Of a stretch of 64,000 nucleotides of DNA, positions 45,163-53,605 are shown piece after piece (the first letter of the stretch is position 1; each line of letters begins with the position of its first letter). The notes under the pieces were generated by a model that saw only the letters and a list, made by a program, of their open reading frames with translations, searched no databases and was not told the DNA's origin. Both the position numbers and the translations under genes were made by a program. The DNA comes from Leucobacter chromiireducens subsp. solipictus (lineage in GTDB: Bacteria > Actinomycetota > Actinomycetes > Actinomycetales > Microbacteriaceae). Location of the stretch: contig NZ_QYAC01000004.1 of assembly GCF_016758195.1 (NCBI RefSeq), positions 92,278-156,277 on the forward strand, in the 5' to 3' direction.

Positions 45163-45834
45163 CTACTGCGGGAGGACCGCCTGCGGGTTCTTCCGGCTCG
45201 TCAGGACCTGGTCCACGAGCCCGTAGTCGAGCGCTTCCTGCGCGCTGAGGATCTTATCGCGATCGATATCGCGATGGACTTCCTCGACCGACCGCTTCGA
45301 GTGCTTGGACAGCGTCTCCTCCAGCCACTCACGCATCCGCATGATCTCACGCGCCTGGATCTCGATGTCGGAGGCCTGGCCGTGACCGCCCTGGCCGGTG
45401 GAGGGCTGGTGGATCAACACGCGGGCGTTCGGGAGCGCGAGGCGCTTGCCCGGGGTGCCCCCGGCGAGCAGCACCGCGGCGGCGGACGCTGCCTGGCCGA
45501 GGCACACCGTCTGCACGTGCGGTCGGATGTACTGCATCGTGTCGTAGATGGCCGTCATCGCGGTGAAGGACCCACCGGGCGAGTTGATGTACATCGTGAT
45601 GTCCCGCTCGGGATCCTGGCTTTCCAGGACGAGCAGCTGGGCCATCACGTCGTCCGCCGAAGCGTCATCGACCTGCACGCCGAGGAAGATGATGCGATCC
45701 TCGAACAGTTTCGCGTAGGGATCCTGCCGCTTGTAACCGTACGCGGTCCGCTCCTCGAAGGTGGGGAGCACGTACCGGGATTCGGGCATCTGCAGGCCCG
45801 AGCCGCCCGCCATTGGCATCTGTGGAGTCGTCAT
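45163..45834 (-). CDS. clpP2: ClpP2 protease subunit
   Basis: ClpP serine protease subunit, 223 residues. The catalytic Ser lies in [15 protein letters not shown], His in [10 protein letters not shown] and Asp in IDRDKILSA; the substrate-binding [14 protein letters not shown] loop is intact. The N-terminal segment ([14 protein letters not shown]) marks it as ClpP2 of the actinobacterial ClpP1P2 heterocomplex. I chose the ATG at 45834 (AGGAAG 11 nt upstream); an earlier in-frame ATG at 45858 lacks a ribosome site. It lies 27 bp after clpP1. Confidence 0.95.
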   Translation of the reverse strand: MTTPQMPMAGGSGLQMPESRYVLPTFEERTAYGYKRQDPYAKLFEDRIIFLGVQVDDASADDVMAQLLVLESQDPERDITMYINSPGGSFTAMTAIYDTMQYIRPHVQTVCLGQAASAAAVLLAGGTPGKRLALPNARVLIHQPSTGQGGHGQASDIEIQAREIMRMREWLEETLSKHSKRSVEEVHRDIDRDKILSAQEALDYGLVDQVLTSRKNPQAVLPQ

Positions 45835-45861
45835 CGAAAAGCTTGCTTCCTGTCCCATGGT

Positions 45862-46446
45862 CTAGCGCTTCGTTCCGCCGCCGCCAACAACGTCCGTGGC
45901 GGAGTCACGGATGAAGTCGACGAAGCCGTACTCGAGGGCTTCCTCGGCGGAGAACCAGCGGTCGCGGTCCCCGTCCTCATTGATCTGCTCGACGGTCTTC
46001 CCGGTCTGTGCCGCGGTGATCTCCGCCAGCCGGTTCTTCATCGAGGTGATGAGCGCGGCCTGCGTCTGAATGTCGCTGGCCGTGCCGCCGAAGCCGCCGT
46101 GGGGCTGGTGCAGCAGCACGCGCGCATTCGGCGTGATGTAGCGCTTGCCCTTGGTTCCGGCGGTCAGCAGGAACTGGCCCATGGAGGCCGCCATGCCGAT
46201 ACCGACGGTGACGATGTCGTTCGGGACGAAGGACATCGTGTCGTAGATCGCCATTCCCGCGGTGATCGAGCCACCGGGCGAATTGATGTACAGGTAGATG
46301 TCGGCTTCCGGGTCCTCCGCTGCGAGCAGCAGGATCTTCGCGCAGATCTCGTTCGCGTTGTCGTCACGCACTTCGGATCCCAGCCAGATGATGCGATCCT
46401 TCAGCAGGCGTTCGAACACACTGTTCGGTGGCGTCTGTTCTGCCAT
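45862..46446 (-). CDS. clpP1: ClpP1 protease subunit
   Basis: ClpP subunit, 194 residues. Triad: Ser88 in GMAASMGQ, His113 in LLHQPHGG, and an Asp in [11 protein letters not shown]. The [14 protein letters not shown] loop is conserved. ATG at 46446 with GGAGC about 5 nt upstream (the frame opens earlier at a TTG). In actinobacteria ClpP1 and ClpP2 assemble as stacked heptamers that work with ClpX and ClpC1. The gene is first of the clpP1P2 pair and has a ClgR-type operator upstream. Confidence 0.96.
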   Translation of the reverse strand: MAEQTPPNSVFERLLKDRIIWLGSEVRDDNANEICAKILLLAAEDPEADIYLYINSPGGSITAGMAIYDTMSFVPNDIVTVGIGMAASMGQFLLTAGTKGKRYITPNARVLLHQPHGGFGGTASDIQTQAALITSMKNRLAEITAAQTGKTVEQINEDGDRDRWFSAEEALEYGFVDFIRDSATDVVGGGGTKR

Positions 46447-46478
46447 TCGGCGCTCCAATCGTTGTTTCTTGATTCGAG

Positions 46479-46523
46479 AGTATCGAGTTGCGGACGCGCC
46501 CGCGTGGTTGTTCGCCGTCGGCG
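46479..46523 (-). promoter_or_regulatory. clpP1P2 promoter with ClgR-type operator
   Basis: CGCCGTCGGCG (46513-46523) fits the core of the ClgR operator consensus (CGCYNANRGCG, read on either strand). On the minus strand a -10-like GATACT lies at 46479-46484; the operator ends just upstream of where a -35 would be, and that -35 (CCACGC) is poor, as expected for an activated promoter. ClgR is known to activate clpP1P2 in Streptomyces and Corynebacterium. The clgR gene itself is not in the window. Confidence 0.55.
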
Positions 46524-46550
46524 CATGCGTGGCGGGCGTCCGGAGACGAC

Positions 46551-46581
46551 GGAAGCCCCCGCCCGAGGGGCGAGGGCTTCC
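46551..46581 (-). terminator. Terminator after tig
   Basis: GGAAGCCC (46551-46558) pairs with GGGCTTCC (46574-46581), with more GC pairing inside. It begins about 20 bp after the tig stop. Confidence 0.75.
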
Positions 46582-46599
46582 GATCTCACAGCGGGAGGA

Positions 46600-48108
46600 T
46601 TACTCCGCGGCCTGCTCAGCTTCCGCGGCGGCCTTCTTGGCAGCGCGGGTCGCAGCGGCCTTCTTGGCAGCGGCCGAGCGAGCTGCCTTCTTGGCAGCCT
46701 CGTCGTCCTCAGCCGCGTCAGCCGACTCAGCGGGCTTGTCGGCCTTCTTCGCTGCAGCCTTCTTCGCCGGTGCCTTCTTCGCGGGCGCATCCTCGGCGGG
46801 TGCGTCCTCGGTCTCGGTCTCGTCGTCGGTATCGACGGCGGTGAACTCGCTGAGGTCGACAGCCTTGCCGTCCTGATCCACCACGGTGGCCTTCGCGAGT
46901 GCGATCGCGAGCGCCTTGTTGCGGGTGACCTCGCCGAGCACGATGTTCATCTGGTTGCCCTGGCTGATTGCCTGCAGGAACTGCGTGGGCTCCATGCCGT
47001 ACTGCTGTGCTGACTGGAAGATGTACTGCGAGAGCTCGTTCTGCGTCGGGGTGACCTCTTCGGCCTCCACGATCGCGTCAAGCAGCAGCTGCAGCTGGAT
47101 CTGCTTCTCCGAGGAGATGCGCACCTCGGCGCGGTGCTCGTCGTCCTCGAGACGGCCTTCGCCCTCCAGGTGACGGTGCACTTCCTCCTCCACGAGCTCC
47201 TCGGAGACCGGGATGCCGGCCTGCTCGATGAGGGTCTCGGTGAAGATGTCGCGAGCCTGCTGGCCCTGCGCGAACACGCTGGCGCGGCCGACCTGCTCCT
47301 GCAGGCTCTCGCGGAGTTCCGCGATGGTGTCGAACTCGCTCGCGAGCTGGGCGAACTCGTCGTCGGCCTCGGGGAGCTCGCGCTCCTTCACCGCGGTCAG
47401 CGTGAGGGAAACCTCAGCCTCGCGGCCCTCGTGCTCGCCGCCAAGCAGCTGCGAGGTGAAGGTGGTGGACTCACCAGCGGTGAGCGTCTCCACGGCCTCG
47501 TCGGTGCCCTCGAGCAGGTTGCCCGCACCCACCTCGTAGGAGACGCCGCTGGCCTGATCGACCTCTGCGCCGTCGACCGTCGCGACCAGATCCAACTCGA
47601 CGAAGTCGCCCTTCGCGGCCGGGCGATCCACGGTGACGAGCGTGCCGAAGCGCTCGCGCAGCTTCGTGAGCTCGAGCTCTACCGCGGCCTCGTCCACCTC
47701 GGCGTTGTCGACCGTGATGGTGATGCCATCGTAGTTGGGCAGCGTGAACTCGGGGCGCACCTCGACCTCGAAGACCAGGCCGAGGGTGCTCGACGGGTCA
47801 GCCGCGTCGGGCCAGTTCGCGACGTCGGCGGTCGGGCGGCCCATGGGGCGCTCGTTCGACTCGGCGAGGGCGGTCTGGTAGAAGTCGTCGAGCGAGGCGT
47901 TCACGGCCTCCTGGATGACTGCCTCACGGCCGACGCGCTGATCGATGATCGGGGCCGGGACCTTGCCCTTGCGGAATCCGGGCACCGAGACCTGCTCGGA
48001 GATCGTCTTGTACGCCTGCTTGAGGTAGGGCTCCAGCTCGTCGAGCGTGACCTCCACGCTGAACTTGGCGCGGGTCGGAGTGAGCTTCTCAGCTGTCGTC
48101 TTCGGCAA
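46600..48108 (-). CDS. tig: Trigger factor, with Lys/Ala-rich C-terminal tail
   Basis: Trigger factor, 502 residues: a ribosome-bound chaperone and peptidyl-prolyl isomerase. The N-terminal ribosome-binding signature [13 protein letters not shown] is intact, the FKBP-type PPIase domain spans about 155-240 ([14 protein letters not shown]), and the chaperone arms follow. Residues about 426-502 form a low-complexity tail, first acidic then repeated AAKKA/APAKK units, resembling histone H1-like tails. This makes the protein longer than the usual 430-470. TTG start with GAGAGG 5 nt upstream. Located between tRNA-Pro and clpP1. Confidence 0.95.
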   Translation of the reverse strand: MPKTTAEKLTPTRAKFSVEVTLDELEPYLKQAYKTISEQVSVPGFRKGKVPAPIIDQRVGREAVIQEAVNASLDDFYQTALAESNERPMGRPTADVANWPDAADPSSTLGLVFEVEVRPEFTLPNYDGITITVDNAEVDEAAVELELTKLRERFGTLVTVDRPAAKGDFVELDLVATVDGAEVDQASGVSYEVGAGNLLEGTDEAVETLTAGESTTFTSQLLGGEHEGREAEVSLTLTAVKERELPEADDEFAQLASEFDTIAELRESLQEQVGRASVFAQGQQARDIFTETLIEQAGIPVSEELVEEEVHRHLEGEGRLEDDEHRAEVRISSEKQIQLQLLLDAIVEAEEVTPTQNELSQYIFQSAQQYGMEPTQFLQAISQGNQMNIVLGEVTRNKALAIALAKATVVDQDGKAVDLSEFTAVDTDDETETEDAPAEDAPAKKAPAKKAAAKKADKPAESADAAEDDEAAKKAARSAAAKKAAATRAAKKAAAEAEQAAE

Positions 48109-48167
48109 TTTGGCCTCTCAATGATCGAAATCGTGCTGCAATACCAGCTCGTCGGGTCGGGCGACCC

Positions 48168-48245
48168 TGGTCGGGGCGACAGGATTCGAACCTGCGACCT
48201 CCCGCTCCCAAAGCGGGCGCTCTAGCCAAGCTGAGCTACGCCCCG
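48168..48245 (-). tRNA. tRNA-Pro (TGG)
   Basis: Cloverleaf on the minus strand: acceptor CGGGGCG/CGCCCCG, anticodon arm CCCGC-TTTGGGA-GCGGG with anticodon TGG, T-arm GCAGGTTCGAATCCTGT. The CCA end is encoded (48168-48170). It lies 60 bp upstream of tig in the same direction. Confidence 0.97.
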
Positions 48246-48504
48246 AAAACCGTGAGGTTCCCATGCGAAACACGCGTCTCCGCGCGCAACCTGAGCAAGT
48301 CTAGCCGAAATCGCCTGTTCGTTGCACACAGGCTCGGCTCGGCGGAAATCCCCTCACCCACTCCGCACGCGAGGAGGACCCAGAACCTCCGCCGCGACTG
48401 CCGAGAACGCACTCACGCACCCGGCGAGTGGGATGTGGGGCGCTGGCCGAGCCCGCGAGGCCAGTTCCGGGTTCACAGAGATTCCCGGAATAGCAGAAAC
48501 ACGC

Positions 48505-48528
48505 AGGGCCCCGCATCTGCGAGGCCCT
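48505..48528 (-). terminator. Hairpin after tRNA-Gly (TCC)
   Basis: AGGGCC pairs with GGCCCT around a 12-nt loop, a few bases beyond the tRNA-Gly 3' end on the minus strand. No T-run. The rest of the 290-bp gap between the two tRNAs (48246-48533) holds no gene. Confidence 0.5.
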
Positions 48529-48533
48529 GGATC

Positions 48534-48607
48534 TGGAGGGGATGACGGGAATCGAACCCGCGTAATCAGTTTGGAAGACTGAGGCTCTACCATTGAGCTA
48601 CATCCCC
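48534..48607 (-). tRNA. tRNA-Gly (TCC)
   Basis: Minus-strand cloverleaf with acceptor GGGGATG/CATCCCC, anticodon arm CAGTC-TTCCAAA-CTGA around anticodon TCC, T-arm GCGGGTTCGATTCCCGT and encoded CCA (48534-48536). Confidence 0.96.
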
Positions 48608-48632
48608 GTGTGTGCGTTTCGCACCTCACCGA

Positions 48633-49271
48633 TCATAGTGCATCGCGCGCGCCGGCTTCCATCTCGTCGCCCGCGCCGCGTGTCGCGGTGCGGTGGAGCG
48701 CGGTGTAGCCGAGGTAGGCCGCCGCGTTCTCCGTGAGCGAGTCGCGCTCCTCGGCCCGGAGTTCGCGAACCACCCGGGCGGGCACCCCGGCCACGAGCGA
48801 GTGCGGCGGGATCACCACGCCCTGGGGCACAAGCGCGCCCGCGGCCACGAGCGATCCGGTGCCCACGGTGGCACCGTTCAGCACCGTGGCACTCATGCCG
48901 ATCAGCGCGCCGTCCTCGATGGTGGCGCCGTGCACGACGGCGTTGTGCCCGATCGAGACGTCGGCGCCGATGACGGCGGGGTGTCCCCCGCGGTGCGTGT
49001 GGATCACAACCCCGTCCTGCAGGTTGGCGCGGGCCCCGATCTCGATCGCGTCCGAGTCGCCCCGCACGACGGCGTGGTACCAGATGCTCGCGTCTTCGGC
49101 GATGCGCACCGCGCCCACCACCACGGACCCCGGGGCCAGCCAGACACTGCCGTGGACCTCGGGTGTTCGGGCCGCATCGAGCGGGATCACGAGCCCCGCG
49201 GGGATCGTCGCGCTCATCGGCTGCGGCCCCGGCTCGGCGGCAGCGGCACCCTGCGCGTGTTGCTCGGTCAT
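48633..49271 (-). CDS. Gamma-carbonic anhydrase-like hexapeptide-repeat protein
   Basis: 212-residue left-handed beta-helix protein of the gamma-carbonic anhydrase/YrdA family. Hexapeptide repeats run from about residue 40 to 160. The zinc-ligand histidines expected for this family are visible in VVIHTHRGGHPAVIG and SIGHNAVVHGA, and the RGD of VVRGDSDAIEIG is the conserved loop. ATG at 49271 with AAGGGT about 5 nt upstream; a longer frame would start within tRNA-Asn. Whether it is an active carbonic anhydrase or a related acyltransferase-like protein is open. Confidence 0.88.
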   Translation of the reverse strand: MTEQHAQGAAAAEPGPQPMSATIPAGLVIPLDAARTPEVHGSVWLAPGSVVVGAVRIAEDASIWYHAVVRGDSDAIEIGARANLQDGVVIHTHRGGHPAVIGADVSIGHNAVVHGATIEDGALIGMSATVLNGATVGTGSLVAAGALVPQGVVIPPHSLVAGVPARVVRELRAEERDSLTENAAAYLGYTALHRTATRGAGDEMEAGARDAL

Positions 49272-49296
49272 GTTGCACCCTTCGTCAGAAACGAAA

Positions 49297-49323
49297 AACC
49301 CCCACCGATTCGGTGGGGGTTTG
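49297..49323 (-). terminator. Terminator after tRNA-Asn
   Basis: AAACCCCCACCGA pairs with TCGGTGGGGGTTT, a near-perfect 13-bp stem with AT-rich flanks. On the minus strand a T-run follows, so this is a classical intrinsic terminator. Confidence 0.85.
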
Positions 49324-49328
49324 TGTCG

Positions 49329-49401
49329 CTCCCCCGGCTGGGCTCGAACCAGCGACATCCTGATTAACAGTCAAGCGCTCTGCCAACTGAGCTACAGGGG
49401 A
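49329..49401 (-). tRNA. tRNA-Asn (GTT)
   Basis: Minus-strand cloverleaf: acceptor TCCCCTG with CGGGGGA (one G-T pair), D-arm GCTCAGTTGGCAGAGC, anticodon loop TGTTAAT with GTT, T-arm GCTGGTTCGAGCCCAGC. CCA is not encoded. Confidence 0.96.
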
Positions 49402-49481
49402 TCATTGCGTTGCAACTCGTTTACTGTACCAACTCCGGAGAAGCGGGTGCAAATCCGAGCCGGACCGCCGGGCGTGCCGCG

Positions 49482-50330
49482 CTATTCCTCCGCAATCTCA
49501 TCGTACGCGGTGGCCCGAAGCGCTTGGGCGAGTCGCTGCACGTAGCCGTGGTCGGCGTTGCGGAAAATCTCGTTGATCTCGCCGTGACCGACGAGGTGGC
49601 CCTCCTGCATCACGAGCACGTCCTGCACGAGCGCCTCGAGCATGCCGATGTCGTGGCTAATCAGCAGCATCGTCGCGGAGGTCCGCTCCCGGTACCAGCG
49701 CAGCAGCTCCACGATCCGGGGACGGTTGTTCGCGTCCACGCCGAGCGTGGGCTCGTCGGCGATCAGCAGTGCCGGATCGAGCATCAGGGAGCGCATTACG
49801 GCGACCCGTTGCCGCTGGCCCTTTGACAGTTCGTAGGGGTACTCCTGCAGCTTGGCGAGCGGCAGGGCGACGATGTCCATCATCTCCGCGATGCGCTCGC
49901 CGAGCTCTTCGCGGTCGAAGTGCTTGCTGCGCTCCACGATGGGCTCGAACAGGATGTCGCCGACGTTGAGCTCCGGGGTGAGCGTCGCGCCCGCGTCCTG
50001 CGCGAGGTGCCCCACATAGGCGGTGAGCCGGGAACGCGCCCGCCGCCCCAGCCGTCGCATGGGCACGTCAAATACCGTCGCGGCGCCACCCGTGAGCTTG
50101 ATCCGGGCCGACTTTTCCCCCGTGTCGGCGGCGCGTCCGGCGAGGAACCGCGCGAGCGTTGATTTGCCGGAGCCGCTCTCCCCGAGCAGCGCCATGACCT
50201 CGCCGCGCGCCACCTCGAAGCTCACTCCCTCGACGGCCTCGAACTCCCGGCCACCGGCGTGTGCGGGGTAGGACAGCGAGAGGTCGGAGACACGGATCGT
50301 AGGGTCCGCGTCGAGGTGTGGGTGAGTCAT
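49482..50330 (-). CDS. Orphan ABC transporter ATPase (DppF/OppF-like)
   Basis: 282-residue ATPase of the peptide/nickel-type ABC family. Walker A is GESGSGKST near residue 51, Walker B LLIADEPTLGVD, D/H loops LLISHDIGMLEAL. The signature reads ELSKGQRQRVAVMR: Lys replaces the first Gly of LSGGQ, which is unusual. The C-terminus carries NADHGYVQRL, similar to the tail of oligopeptide ATPases. ATG with GAGGAG about 7 nt upstream. No permease, binding protein or second ATPase is adjacent, so its partner must lie elsewhere or it is not a transporter ATPase. Confidence 0.88.
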   Translation of the reverse strand: MTHPHLDADPTIRVSDLSLSYPAHAGGREFEAVEGVSFEVARGEVMALLGESGSGKSTLARFLAGRAADTGEKSARIKLTGGAATVFDVPMRRLGRRARSRLTAYVGHLAQDAGATLTPELNVGDILFEPIVERSKHFDREELGERIAEMMDIVALPLAKLQEYPYELSKGQRQRVAVMRSLMLDPALLIADEPTLGVDANNRPRIVELLRWYRERTSATMLLISHDIGMLEALVQDVLVMQEGHLVGHGEINEIFRNADHGYVQRLAQALRATAYDEIAEE

Positions 50331-50435
50331 GTGACTTACTCCTCGGGGTGTGGCGAATCGGGGTCACGCGTTTCCGCGTGTGCCTACACTATCGACCGAT
50401 GTCGGGGCCGCCGGCGTGCGCGCCGGTATGCCGCA

Positions 50436-52304
50436 CTATTCGTCGCGCAGCCCGCGGCGTGCGGCTTCGAGCGCGACGAGCTGCTCCTGGAGTCGCCGCG
50501 ATGCCGGATCGGAGGAGTCTCCGATCCGCTGCATCCGGGCGAGCAGTTCCTGTTTCAGGCCCACGAGATCGCGGTCCAGCAACGACACGATCACGTCTTT
50601 CGCATAGATCGCGAGCTGGTCTGCGCGACGCTCGGGCATGGGCACCATCGCGAGTTCCCGCACGAGGCCGCGGTGGGACTCCGGGGCCTCCGCGACGACC
50701 TGGTCCACCCAGGAGGGCGTGCCGAGCGCGGGAAGCGCGGCGCTGAGCGCGTCCCGCACCACGCGCAGGTTCGGCTCGAACACCTGCGCGGTCACGGCCT
50801 GGTGCACGAGTTCCGCACCGACGGCGCCCCCCTGCTGCAGGATCGCCATGAGGGCGTCTCGCTCGAGCCGGGTCGTGGGGGCGTTCCGCAGCGCCGAGAG
50901 CCCCAGCACGGGGCCGGGCGCTCCCCCGCCGCCGGGCGGGCCGTCCGCACGCGGCGGCTCCGGAGGCACCTCCCGACTGCCGCGCGGGTCACGCTCCGCG
51001 GTCCGCACCGCGTGCTGCACCTCGCTGAGTTCCATGCCGAGCATCCGCGCGAGTTCCCGCGCGTACCCGGGTCGGAGCGAGGGATCCTTGATGTCGGCGA
51101 CGATGGGGGCCGCGGTCCGCAGCGCCGTCACCCGCCCTTCCACAGAGTTCAGGTCGAAGCGCGACACGGCCTGGCGCAGGGCGAACTCGAACAGCGGCTG
51201 TTTCCGCGTGAACAGTTCGCGCACGGCCTCGTCGCCGCGGTGTAGCCGCAGGTCTGCGGGGTCGAAGCCTTCGGGGGCGACGGCCACATAGGTCTGGGCG
51301 GTGAACCGCTTCTCCTCACTGAACGCGCGCAGCGCCGCCTTCTGGCCGGCCTCGTCGGGGTCGAAGGTGAACACGACCTCCGCGGCGGAGTCGTCACCCA
51401 TGATCCGGCGCAGGATCGAAATATGGTCCTTCCCGAAGGCCGTGCCACAGGTCGCCACGGCCGTGTCGATGCCGGCGAGATGGCAGGCCATGACGTCGGT
51501 GTACCCCTCGACCACCACCGCGCGCTTGCCGCGCGAGATCGCCTTCTTGGCGAGGTCGAGGCCGTACAGCACCTGGGACTTGTGATAGACCGGCGATTCC
51601 GGCGTGTTCAGGTACTTCGGGCCATTGTCGTCCTCGTAGAGCTTCCGGGCACCAAAGCCGAGGGTCTGACCGCTCGTGTCTCGGATCGGCCACACCACCC
51701 GGCCCCGGAATCGGTCGTACACGCCGCGCTGACCCTCGGAGACGAGTCCGGCCTGGGTGAGTTCGGCGGGCGTGTAGCCCTGCGCTTTCAGGTGATCCGT
51801 GAGCCCGTTCCACCCGCGGGGGGCGTAGCCGACGCCGAAGCGCTCGATCGCCGCCGCATCGAAGCCGCGCTGTTCCAGGAAGGTGCGACCGGCCGCGCCC
51901 TCCTCGCTCATGAGCTGTCCAGCGTAGAAGGCCGCGGCCGCCTGGTTTGCCGCGAGCAGCCGGGCGCGATTCGGCCCGTCTTCCCGCGCGTACCCGCCCT
52001 CCTCGTACGTGAGCGTGTAGTGGATCCGGGCGGCGAGGCGTTCGACGGACTCCGCGAAGGTGAGGTGATCCATCCGCTGCAGGAAGGTGAACGCGTCACC
52101 CGATTCTCCGCACCCGAAGCAGTGGTAATAGCCGAGCGCCGGCCGGACGTGGAAGCTCGGGCTGCGCTCGTCGTGGAACGGGCAGAGCCCCTTCATCGAA
52201 TCGATTCCCGCGTTCTTCAGGGTGACGTAGTCGCCCACGAGATCGCCCAGGTTCGTGCGTCGCTTCACTTCCTCAACGTCGCTCGCGCGGATCCGGCCTG
52301 CCAT
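50436..52304 (-). CDS. dnaG: DNA primase
   Basis: DnaG primase, 622 residues. N-terminal zinc-binding domain with Cys41-x2-His44 and Cys62-x2-Cys65 (CPFHDERSPS, HCFGCG); TOPRIM catalytic domain with VVVEGYTDVMA and TFDPDEAGQKA; a Pro/Gly-rich linker around 440-470; and a C-terminal helicase-binding domain. ATG at 52304 (MAGRIRASDVEEVK); the ribosome site is weak (GGCGGG) and the dgt stop lies 44 bp upstream. The dus-dgt-dnaG order is typical for actinobacteria. Confidence 0.97.
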   Translation of the reverse strand: MAGRIRASDVEEVKRRTNLGDLVGDYVTLKNAGIDSMKGLCPFHDERSPSFHVRPALGYYHCFGCGESGDAFTFLQRMDHLTFAESVERLAARIHYTLTYEEGGYAREDGPNRARLLAANQAAAAFYAGQLMSEEGAAGRTFLEQRGFDAAAIERFGVGYAPRGWNGLTDHLKAQGYTPAELTQAGLVSEGQRGVYDRFRGRVVWPIRDTSGQTLGFGARKLYEDDNGPKYLNTPESPVYHKSQVLYGLDLAKKAISRGKRAVVVEGYTDVMACHLAGIDTAVATCGTAFGKDHISILRRIMGDDSAAEVVFTFDPDEAGQKAALRAFSEEKRFTAQTYVAVAPEGFDPADLRLHRGDEAVRELFTRKQPLFEFALRQAVSRFDLNSVEGRVTALRTAAPIVADIKDPSLRPGYARELARMLGMELSEVQHAVRTAERDPRGSREVPPEPPRADGPPGGGGAPGPVLGLSALRNAPTTRLERDALMAILQQGGAVGAELVHQAVTAQVFEPNLRVVRDALSAALPALGTPSWVDQVVAEAPESHRGLVRELAMVPMPERRADQLAIYAKDVIVSLLDRDLVGLKQELLARMQRIGDSSDPASRRLQEQLVALEAARRGLRDE

Positions 52305-52348
52305 ACCCGCCAGCTTAGTGCCGCGGGCTCGGCGGGTTGTTCCGCGCG

Positions 52349-53605
52349 CTAGACGAGCGGGATGTCGCAGAACTGCTTGTGCCAGGCGATCGCGGATTGA
52401 TCGGTGAGCGACGCCACCTGGTCCACCACCGCACGCCGGGCACCCGCCTCGTCGGTCGCCGCACGGAAGTCGACCGCGAAGGCGGGTTCGAGGCCCTCGG
52501 CACCCGCCGCCCACAGCGCTTCCAACAGCTCCGCCAGCAGTTCACGCTGCCGCCGATAGGTCGGTTGCCGGCGCCCGCTCGACATCACGAACGCCGCGAC
52601 GATCCCCTTCAAGACCGCGATTTCGGCGCGGATCTCCGCGGGCACGACGATCTGCGCGCCGTATCGGGCGAGCGGTGTCCCGTCGGCGGCCTCGAGCGTC
52701 GCGGCGACGGCCGCGCGCGCGAAGCGACCGATCATGTCGCTCGTGAAGTTCTTCAGCTGCGCCTGGTGCCCCCGTGAGGCATCCCAGCGGGTGAGCCACG
52801 TCTGCGTCTCGGAGATTCGATCGTAGGCGGCACCCAGCTCGTCGCTCGTGAAGTCGCCGCCCGCCCACTCTGAGACCGCGCGAATCAGGGAGTCGTGGCC
52901 GGAGCGCGCCGTGAGGATCTCCGGGTCGATGAACTCGCTGACGATCGCGTCCTCGAAATCGTGCACCGAGTAGGCGATGTCGTCCGACAGGTCCATGACC
53001 TGCGCCTCGGCACACTTCACGCGATCGGGCGCGCCGGCCCGCAGCCAGGCGAACACCGGTTCGTCGTCCGCGAAGTACCCGAATTTCATGCTGCCGGGCG
53101 CCGCCTCGGAGCGGCTCCAGGGATACTTGCAGCTCGCGTCGAGCGTGGCCCGCGTGAGGTTCAGCCCGAGGCTCACGCCGTCCGAGGTGACACGCTTGGG
53201 TTCGAGCCGGGTCAGCACGCGGAGCGTCTGCGCGTTGCCCTCGAAGCCGCCGGCATCCGCGGCCCACTCGTTGAGCGCCTTCTCACCGTTGTGGCCGAAC
53301 GGCGGATGTCCGAGATCGTGTGCCAGGCACGCCGTGTCGACGACGTCCTGGGCGAGCCCGAGCGTGACGGCCAGCTCGCGGCCGATCTGCGCCACCTCCA
53401 GCGAGTGGGTGAGCCGGTTCCGGGCGAAGTCGATCCCCGCGGTCGGGCTGAGCACTTGCGTCTTCGCCGCGAGCCGCCGCCAACCGCTCGAGTGCAGCAC
53501 CCGCGCACGATCGCGAGCGAAGTCACTGCGGACGCCGCTGTGGGTTTCCGGATCGAAGCGCTCGGCGTCCGCGGGTTCGTACCCCGGCGGGAGCCCCGGG
53601 TTAGC
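52349..53605 (-). CDS. dgt: Deoxyguanosinetriphosphate triphosphohydrolase-like protein
   Basis: dGTPase-family HD hydrolase, 418 residues, cleaving dNTPs to deoxynucleoside and triphosphate. The HD metal motif is in LAHDLGHPPFGHNGEKAL near residue 105; RLTHSLEVAQIGRELA provides the first His; the second Asp is in VMDLSDDIAYSVHDFED. I chose the GTG at 53605, which overlaps the dus stop, over a TTG 45 bp further upstream inside dus. Substrate range of actinobacterial members is often broader than dGTP. Confidence 0.92.
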   Translation of the reverse strand, partial: ANPGLPPGYEPADAERFDPETHSGVRSDFARDRARVLHSSGWRRLAAKTQVLSPTAGIDFARNRLTHSLEVAQIGRELAVTLGLAQDVVDTACLAHDLGHPPFGHNGEKALNEWAADAGGFEGNAQTLRVLTRLEPKRVTSDGVSLGLNLTRATLDASCKYPWSRSEAAPGSMKFGYFADDEPVFAWLRAGAPDRVKCAEAQVMDLSDDIAYSVHDFEDAIVSEFIDPEILTARSGHDSLIRAVSEWAGGDFTSDELGAAYDRISETQTWLTRWDASRGHQAQLKNFTSDMIGRFARAAVAATLEAADGTPLARYGAQIVVPAEIRAEIAVLKGIVAAFVMSSGRRQPTYRRQRELLAELLEALWAAGAEGLEPAFAVDFRAATDEAGARRAVVDQVASLTDQSAIAWHKQFCDIPLV

